64,000 bases of DNA. It comes from CAYILR01 sp964364175. GTDB lineage: Bacteria; Bdellovibrionota; UBA1018. The stretch is from NCBI GenBank assembly GCA_964364175.1, contig CAYILR010000005.1:59082-123081 (forward strand), written 5' to 3'. Shown one piece after another: positions 58,796 to 64,000 of the stretch; the first letter of the stretch is position 1, and each line of letters begins with the position of its first letter. The notes under the pieces are model-generated. The model saw nothing but the letters and a program-made list of their open reading frames with translations, was not told where the DNA came from and made no database searches. The position numbers and the translations under genes were made by a program.

Positions 58796-60226
58796 ATGGC
58801 TCAAGTTCAAGCTGATGTCGTCGTTTTGGGTTCAGGTCCTGCGGGTTATGTCTGTGCGATCAGACTCGCGCAACTCGGGAAAAAAGTCACCGTCATCGAG
58901 AAATCGGATCTCGGCGGAGTGTGCTTGAACCGAGGATGCATTCCTTCGAAGGCGTTGATTTACGCCGGGACCCTATTCGAGAAGCTCAGCCATTCGGCAG
59001 ATATAGGCATCGAAGTCAAAGGCGCGACCGTTAACCTCAAAAAAATGATCGAGTGGAAAGAAACCGTCGTGAAAAAACTCACCGGCGGAGTCGGCGGATT
59101 GCTCAAAGCCAACGGATGCCAAGTGATCGCGGGCGACGCAAAATTCACTGGCCCGAAAACGATCGAAGTGAAAACAGCCAGCGGAACCGATACCGTCACG
59201 TTCAATTCCTGCGTGATCGCCAGTGGGTCTCGCCCGACGAAATTACCGAATCTCGAAGTCGACAACAAAACCGTGCTCGACAGCACCGGCGCGCTGACAT
59301 TGACCGAAATTCCTAAATCAATGCTGTGTATCGGCGGGGGATACATCGGGCTAGAGCTCGGAACTTTTTATTCAAAAGTCGGAACTAAAGTCACCGTCGT
59401 AGAAGCAGGCCCCGCATTGTTGGGAGTCGTCGACCCCGAGCTCACACAAGTCGTACAAAAACGCCTCCAGAAGCGCGAAGTGGAAATCCTGCTCGGAACT
59501 AAAATCAAAAATTTCGGCAAAGTCACCGCCAAGGGCGTTGAAGTCACGTTCGATAATGGCAAGACAGCCATCTTCGAAAAAATCCTAGTCACCATCGGCC
59601 GTACCCCTAACACCGACGCGATCGGCCTCGAGAAAACCGGCGTGAAATTAGACGCCAAAGGATTCATCCCCATCGACCCACAACGCAGAACCTCAGTGCC
59701 GCACCTGTACGCCATCGGAGACGCCGCAGGACAGCCACTGCTAGCGCACAAAGGATCCAAAGAAGGCATCGTAGCCGCAGAGGCCATCGCAGGTCGCAAA
59801 ACCATCTACGACGTCCGCGCCATGCCCGCAGTGATTTTTACCGACCCCGAAATTGCGACCGTGGGATTGAGCGAAGCAGAAGCCAAAGCCGCCGGATACA
59901 CCCCGCAAATCGGAAGATTCCCATTCGCCGCAAATGGCCGCGCGCTCTCTGTTGTTGAACCCGATGGATTCGTAAAAATGATTGGCGACGCAAAAACCGG
60001 CCGACTGCTGGGCGTCCACATCGTAGGAGCCGAAGCCTCCAACCTGATCTCCGAAGCCGCCCTAGCCATCGAAATGGGCGCACACGTCGAAGATCTCGCA
60101 CTGACCGTGCATCCGCATCCGACCTTGCCCGAGACGATGATGGAAGCCGCTGAGGCCACGCTGGGGCATGCGATTCATATTTACCAAAAGCCTACTAAGT
60201 CGGCTGGGGTGGATGCTCGGGTTTAG
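58796..60226 (+). CDS. lpdA: dihydrolipoyl dehydrogenase (E3)
   Basis: 476 residues. FAD enzyme reoxidising the dihydrolipoyl group of E2 with NAD+. N-terminal GSGPAGYVCAIRLAQLGKKVTVIEK, redox disulfide Cys43-Cys48 (GGVCLNRGCIPSK), NAD-binding GGGYIGLELGTFYSKVG, YAIGDAAGQPLLAHKGSKEG, and the active-site base in HPHPTLPE. Third gene of lipA-E2-E3, 180 bases after E2 with the family A element between. Its 3' ~180 bases recur, diverged and frameshifted, at 61558-61741. Confidence 0.96.
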   Translation: MAQVQADVVVLGSGPAGYVCAIRLAQLGKKVTVIEKSDLGGVCLNRGCIPSKALIYAGTLFEKLSHSADIGIEVKGATVNLKKMIEWKETVVKKLTGGVGGLLKANGCQVIAGDAKFTGPKTIEVKTASGTDTVTFNSCVIASGSRPTKLPNLEVDNKTVLDSTGALTLTEIPKSMLCIGGGYIGLELGTFYSKVGTKVTVVEAGPALLGVVDPELTQVVQKRLQKREVEILLGTKIKNFGKVTAKGVEVTFDNGKTAIFEKILVTIGRTPNTDAIGLEKTGVKLDAKGFIPIDPQRRTSVPHLYAIGDAAGQPLLAHKGSKEGIVAAEAIAGRKTIYDVRAMPAVIFTDPEIATVGLSEAEAKAAGYTPQIGRFPFAANGRALSVVEPDGFVKMIGDAKTGRLLGVHIVGAEASNLISEAALAIEMGAHVEDLALTVHPHPTLPETMMEAAEATLGHAIHIYQKPTKSAGVDARV

Positions 60227-60270
60227 TCGTCAGATGCTCGCTAGAGTAAATTCTCTGGATTCTGAGAAGT

Positions 60271-61368
60271 TTACTCCGCCGACTTACTGTTATTGGAACT
60301 ACTATTTTCACCTTGAGAAGAAGTAGGTGAAGAGTTGCACTTGAATTTGGTTCGATATTGATTAAATTTTTCTTCAATTTCTCGGGAGTAAGTATTTTTA
60401 TCCGCCTGGCATTCATTCAAGGCTTTACAGGCCACATTGTAGAGTCGAAAAGTATTAACATATTGATCAGTCTTTTCTAAAAGTGCAACTTTTTCGAACT
60501 GACGAAAGATTTCATCGCGTATCGCGGCCCGTGAATTGTTGTTGATTTTGTCACCCGCACCAGTACCTAAATCACCTTGAATAGCGTCAGGTGAGTGCTT
60601 AGTGTATTCACTAGCGAAAAAATTTGCTTCACCATTATTTATGATAGATACAGCAGTTTTTTGACCATTGGGAAGAGTGATTTTGTAATTTTTTTCATAT
60701 TCTTGGCTCGGGAGAATTTTCTTTGGAAGTTGAACGGGGTAAAAGTAAATCGACTCATCTGTCACTACATAAAAGCCATCGCGACCTGATTCTCGGCCCA
60801 TAATTGGAATAAATCGAGTGCCTGTGTAGTTTTGTGTATTGATATTGTTTCGACTGAAATAGCCTGTGTCGTCTAGAGTTTCGAGGCACTTCAACGATTG
60901 ATGGAAATCTCCCCTGGGATTTCGTGGGCCTTTAACGAAAGGCACAATCCCCCACTTCAAAAGATTGTGTTCAGGTGTGCATGGAAAGCAAAATTTAGAT
61001 TTTCCGTCGGTGATTTGCACTCCCTGGAACTGACTTCCGGCAAAACCATCTAAGGACGATACATCGAGCTTCAAATCAGGTGAATTCTCGTCAATGGTTG
61101 AAAGTGACATTTTTTTTAGAGTTCGATTGATTTGAGTGATTAGCGATTTTTGTTTTTGGATAACTGTAAACCTGTCTATATTGCCAGTTTCATCGCCGCC
61201 GTTTTCTTCTACCCAATCCTTGATCACTTGATTGATCTTTTGGGCTTGATCTTTATTCATCGAACTTCTCTGAACGATTTGTTGATCTCTTATGTCAAAA
61301 TTAAATGCGAATAGGAGAGGTGATGTTATTAAATTTAAAAAAAATAAAAATAGGATTTGAGAGCGCAT
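60271..61368 (-). CDS. secreted protein of unknown function in the duplicated-lpdA interval
   Basis: 365 residues. Signal peptide RSQILFLFFLNLITSPLLFAF. A helical segment (MNKDQAQKINQVIKDWVEENGGD, QKQKSLITQINRTLKKMSL) precedes an alpha/beta part (KFCFPCTPEHNLLKWGIVPFVKGP, GTRFIPIMGRESGRDGFYVVTDESIYFYPVQL) and a low-complexity Ser/Asn tail (SSPTSSQGENSSSNNSKS). AT-rich relative to lpdA. It is the only gene between lpdA and the degenerate second lpdA 3' end, so it may have arrived by recombination. No family recognised. Confidence 0.75.
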   Translation of the reverse strand: MRSQILFLFFLNLITSPLLFAFNFDIRDQQIVQRSSMNKDQAQKINQVIKDWVEENGGDETGNIDRFTVIQKQKSLITQINRTLKKMSLSTIDENSPDLKLDVSSLDGFAGSQFQGVQITDGKSKFCFPCTPEHNLLKWGIVPFVKGPRNPRGDFHQSLKCLETLDDTGYFSRNNINTQNYTGTRFIPIMGRESGRDGFYVVTDESIYFYPVQLPKKILPSQEYEKNYKITLPNGQKTAVSIINNGEANFFASEYTKHSPDAIQGDLGTGAGDKINNNSRAAIRDEIFRQFEKVALLEKTDQYVNTFRLYNVACKALNECQADKNTYSREIEEKFNQYRTKFKCNSSPTSSQGENSSSNNSKSAE

Positions 61369-61468
61369 GTTAATTCATCGCCATAATTAAGGCGAATCTT
61401 GAAGCTCGTCTTGAGAATTTCTAGGTTTTCTGGATGATAATCGTCAAAAAAACGCCGAAAAATTCTGG

Positions 61469-61482
61469 TTCCAGCGTTGGAA
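61469..61482. repeat. TTCCAGCGTTGGAA palindrome
   Basis: Core 14-mer extended to GGTTCCAGCGTTGGAACC (61467-61484). In the otherwise gene-free 61369-61557 stretch, which also has a small TCGCC/GGCGA hairpin near 61391. Confidence 0.75.
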
Positions 61483-61557
61483 CCAACTTTAGCGAATCAG
61501 GTCGTAGCTAACCGAAAAAGAGCCTTAAGCATCCGAAGATTCTCCGGCAGTTTCGGG

Positions 61558-61741
61558 TAATCTCCGAAGTCGCCCCAGCCATCGAAATGGGCGCACACGT
61601 CGAAGACCTCGCCCCCTGACCGTGCATCCGCATCCGACCTTGCCTGAAACGATGATGGAAGCCGCCGAGGCGACGCTGGGGCATGCGATCCATATTTATC
61701 AGAAGCCTACGAAATCGGCTGGGGTGGATGCGCGGGTTTAG
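61558..61741 (+). pseudogene. degenerate second copy of the lpdA 3' end
   Basis: From AATCTCCGAAG at 61558 to the TAG at 61741 the DNA matches the last ~180 bases of lpdA (60047-60226): CCATCGAAATGGGCGCACAC, then HPHPTLPETMMEAAEATLG, HAIHIYQKPTKSAGVDARV. Most differences are synonymous third-position changes, plus a small insertion (CTCGCCCCCTGACC for CTCGCACTGACC) that shifts the frame. So it is a remnant of a once-functional, diverged lpdA allele, not a fresh duplication. No start or upstream portion remains. Confidence 0.88.
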
Positions 61742-61743
61742 CC

Positions 61744-62769
61744 CTAAGGGACGTCCTCGAGTTCGACCACGGTTTTAGTCGAGTTGCTGATCCGATCGAA
61801 CTGTGTGCTCTTTCGTATGACACGGACTTTCGTTCCTGGGAGACAAAGGATTTCGTAACCTGGATTAGTGCCGCTAATGTCGTGACATGAGTTGTGACGG
61901 ATATTGATCTTGAAAATCACACCCAGTTTACCTTCTTTCCTTCTCGGATCTGAGTACGTCTGAGCGATATCTTCTTGAGCGGAGGTACTAGTGTAGGCTG
62001 GCCAATTGAGAATTTTATTCTGGCTGTATTCATTCAAATCGGTCTCATTGAGCACAAGACCTCTCCATACATTTCCACGATAGATGGGCAATTTTGATAA
62101 GCCATGATTGAATTTTTCAACGAGGAGCTGCACGCACGTGGTATTGGATAGGCCCAAAAGTTGTCTCCATGTAGCATTTGATTGATCGTCTCTGAGTGCA
62201 GCGTTGAGTTCTCTGTAAATCGACTTTCTGTAGAGATTAAGAAAAGTATTTTCTTCAAGAGTGAGATTCTTGGCCTCATCGAGCTCAGCTTTGAGACGGC
62301 GTATGGTTTCGGTAGCAGACCAGGAGGATGAAATCTTTTTAGCGATTTGTTCACGTACTTCACCACTGCTGTTGACGAGGGAGTCATACTGGTAGCGTGA
62401 ATGGGCTAGTTGAAGTTGGATCCCCTGTTGGTTTATCTTGAACATCTGAGAGCTGATTTGAAGGTCACACTTGTAGATCCATGGCAATAAATCGGTCATG
62501 GTTTTGTGGAAACAGGTAGGCTGTTGTATCCAATGAGAAGAACATTCCTTTTGAAGCTGATCCCATTGCTTATTCAATTCGTCGATTGCGAGTTCAAACG
62601 TTTTTTGTTCAACCTGCTGAAACTGGTCCAAATTTTTGGCGGGGATAGGTGTTCTGAATTCTGGAAATCGCGCCTGACAATCCTGACAGATGGCTTGAGC
62701 AAGAGCTGTACTACTCGACCCTGTTATGAGGAGTGAAATGATTAGATTGAGAGGCAGAAATCGTATCAC
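61744..62769 (-). CDS. secreted ADP-ribosyltransferase-like protein (R-S-E class)
   Basis: 341 residues; signal peptide FLPLNLIISLLITGSSSTALA and CQDC just after. Residues ~30-200 are helical with no recognised family. The C-terminal ~120 residues follow the ART fold: IYRGNVWRGLVL (Arg236, or Arg231), NWPAYTSTSAQEDIA (STS at 261-263), LGVIFKINI...HDISGT, and GYEILCLPGTKVRVIR (Glu306). This is the R-S-E order of arginine-type mono-ADP-ribosyltransferases; the usual Glu/Gln two residues before Glu306 is Gly304, which may alter target choice or activity. Likely exported effector. It ends two bases after the lpdA remnant. Confidence 0.78.
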   Translation of the reverse strand: MIRFLPLNLIISLLITGSSSTALAQAICQDCQARFPEFRTPIPAKNLDQFQQVEQKTFELAIDELNKQWDQLQKECSSHWIQQPTCFHKTMTDLLPWIYKCDLQISSQMFKINQQGIQLQLAHSRYQYDSLVNSSGEVREQIAKKISSSWSATETIRRLKAELDEAKNLTLEENTFLNLYRKSIYRELNAALRDDQSNATWRQLLGLSNTTCVQLLVEKFNHGLSKLPIYRGNVWRGLVLNETDLNEYSQNKILNWPAYTSTSAQEDIAQTYSDPRRKEGKLGVIFKINIRHNSCHDISGTNPGYEILCLPGTKVRVIRKSTQFDRISNSTKTVVELEDVP

Positions 62770-62849
62770 ATGGACCTATCGGATTTTTAGTGGGATGAAT
62801 TTATGCGCGGTTTCTTTTTTGTCAAAAATTTGCCGAATGTTTAAGTTGT

Positions 62850-62863
62850 TTCCAGCGCTGGAA
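62850..62863. repeat. TTCCAGCGCTGGAA palindrome
   Basis: Perfect palindrome, extended to TTTCCAGCGCTGGAAA, in the divergent region between the ART-like gene and the HNH gene; the rest of 62770-63000 is AT-rich with no gene seen. Confidence 0.8.
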
Positions 62864-63000
62864 ATGGGATTTTAGTACGCGCGACTTTGACTTAAAAGTA
62901 AGTTCGATTTGCGATCAAAATAATTCAAAAATAATCTATTTTTAAGTGATTTTTTATCAAAAATGATGATACGTTTTTTTAAAAACTGGGGATCAAAATC

Positions 63001-64000
63001 ATGCAAAAAAACAATATCGCAAACACTCTTTTTGAGAATCTAAGCCTAGTCGATTCGGGAGATAAAAATCCACATTCCCATATCGAAAAACTCACCGACA
63101 CGGAGCTGCTGACCAGAGTCAAAACTCTGTCGAAAAAAGAACGCGAGATAACTTTATCTATTCTTCACCACTTGCGTGAGGTGGAGCGTCGCAAGCTTTA
63201 CTCCGCGTTAAAGTATCCCAGTCTTTATGAATACTGCAGACATGAGTTAGGGTACTCAAGCGGATCCGCGCACCGACGAATCGACAGCATGCGCTTGCTC
63301 AAAGAAATCCCAGAACTCGAGCAATCGGTTTTGGACGGAAAACTTTCTCTCTCGACCTTATCTCAGGCACAAACGTTTTTTCGAGCAGAGCAGAAGAGTG
63401 CCCAAGAAAACTCAGCTCCAAAATTAGACATCACATTCAAAAAAGAAATTCTCCAGGAACTCGAGGGCAAGTCGTCGCGTGAGGTCGAACGCGAGTTGTT
63501 GCGCCACGCCTCTAGTCTCGAAGTTCATTTCAAAGAAAAAGTTCGCCCCGTCAGTGAGACTCATACAGAGCTAAAATTGATTTTGGATGAAGAGACGATG
63601 AAGAATCTCGAAATCCTCAAAGGTCGACTGGCGCATTCTCGTCCGAACATGAGTTTGAGTGAGTTGGTGGGTTATCTTGCCAAATTTGGAGTTGAGAAGC
63701 TCGATTCTGCCCGGGAACCCAAAAAGAAAGAAACAGAAGTAGAAAAAGAAAAATCACTTCCGGCATCGGAACCAACTCGACATTTAAAGTCCCGATACAT
63801 CCCGCGCCAACTTCGAAGGGAAGTGTTTCAACGAGACCAGGGAAAATGCACAAATTGTGGATCAAAAAGCAGTCTCGAATTGGACCACGTTCAATCTTTT
63901 GCAAAAAACGGCGAAAACTCACTTAAAAATCTGAGATTGCTTTGTAGAAACTGCAGCACGCCAGAACAGGCGTGGAACTCATGGGGTGAAAGTCCCCTGA
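63001..64000 (+). CDS. HNH endonuclease-domain protein (3' end outside window)
   Basis: At least 333 codons, open to the window edge. N-terminal region LTDTELLTRVKTLSKKEREITLSILHHLREVERRKLY is followed by YPSLYEYCRHELGYSSGSAHRRIDSMRLL, a helical region and a charged linker (KKKETEVEKEKS). The C-terminal HNH nuclease follows: RYIPRQLRREVFQRDQGKCTNCGSKSSLELDHVQSFAKNGENSLKNLRLLCRNC, with two CxxC Zn knuckles, the Asp-His of LDHV and the Asn of the third element. Proteins of this layout occur in many copies in some predatory deltaproteobacteria-like genomes (recollection). Role may be in DNA mobility or defence. Confidence 0.85.
   Translation, partial: MQKNNIANTLFENLSLVDSGDKNPHSHIEKLTDTELLTRVKTLSKKEREITLSILHHLREVERRKLYSALKYPSLYEYCRHELGYSSGSAHRRIDSMRLLKEIPELEQSVLDGKLSLSTLSQAQTFFRAEQKSAQENSAPKLDITFKKEILQELEGKSSREVERELLRHASSLEVHFKEKVRPVSETHTELKLILDEETMKNLEILKGRLAHSRPNMSLSELVGYLAKFGVEKLDSAREPKKKETEVEKEKSLPASEPTRHLKSRYIPRQLRREVFQRDQGKCTNCGSKSSLELDHVQSFAKNGENSLKNLRLLCRNCSTPEQAWNSWGESPL

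Noticed and set aside
63617..63922. Minus-strand open frame with leucine-rich stretch inside the HNH gene
   Set aside because: It is antisense to the HNH domain and linker; hydrophobicity comes from the Lys/Glu-rich codons on the other strand.

Overview
The window looks like a stretch of chromosome from a Gram-negative, probably Bdellovibrionota/Oligoflexia-type bacterium. This is inferred from gene content: many signal peptides and lipoboxes, a Tad-like envelope protein, a lysine-repeat histone H1-like protein, an HNH endonuclease of a type I associate with that phylum, and a mreCD-mrdA-rodA cell-shape operon. No 16S or other decisive marker is present, so the placement is tentative. Genes are packed tightly on both strands. 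No rRNA, tRNA, CRISPR array, prophage or intact IS was recognised.

Layout. 1-6000: secreted proteins and lipoproteins, including an alpha/beta-hydrolase lipoprotein and an SGNH-hydrolase lipoprotein. 6000-9000: overlapping operon of acyl-CoA dehydrogenase, pgi and a Fur-family regulator. 9000-12400: palindromic repeat cluster, MarR regulator, SRPBCC protein, trypsin-like protease with a Cys-rich tail, outer-membrane-like protein. 12400-20100: isovaleryl-CoA-dehydrogenase-type enzyme, putative glycosidase, BASS transporter, second hydrolase lipoprotein, hutU. 20100-27050: rlmN, a secreted HEAT-repeat protein, a TRL-like lipoprotein, a periplasmic glycosidase, a YhcC-type radical SAM protein. 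27050-33000: elongasome genes rodA, mrdA, mreD, mreC (no mreB here) and a divergent PpiD/SurA-like foldase. 33000-35700: secreted caspase/legumain-like peptidase and a frameshifted Y1 (RAYT-like) transposase, bracketed by paired REP-like palindromes. 35700-41800: alpha/beta hydrolase, TPR-winged-helix regulator, uvrA, and a small secreted protein behind a textbook sigma-54 promoter. 41800-48000: two ~910-residue secreted paralogues flanking an opposed small gene. 48000-56300: HD phosphohydrolase, HepT remnant, DUF2723 membrane protein, SGNH hydrolase, H1-like protein, TadG-like protein. 56300-64000: lipA, lipoylated E2 and lpdA (2-oxoacid dehydrogenase assembly), then a small inserted segment bounded by a second, degenerate copy of the lpdA 3' end, a secreted ADP-ribosyltransferase-like protein, and a truncated HNH endonuclease gene.

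The most striking non-coding signal is a set of nested-hairpin intergenic elements. Family B (three copies: 27082-27199, 41041-41174, 53093-53239) and family A (two copies: 12387-12529, 58642-58782) each keep invariant loop sequences, while their stems differ between copies yet stay self-complementary within each copy. That compensatory pattern implies selection or a copying mechanism acting on secondary structure. A third family (REP-like, six units in three pairs) flanks the Y1 transposase pseudogene. A separate perfect palindrome, TTCCAGCGYTGGAA, recurs five times in 64 kb, far above chance.
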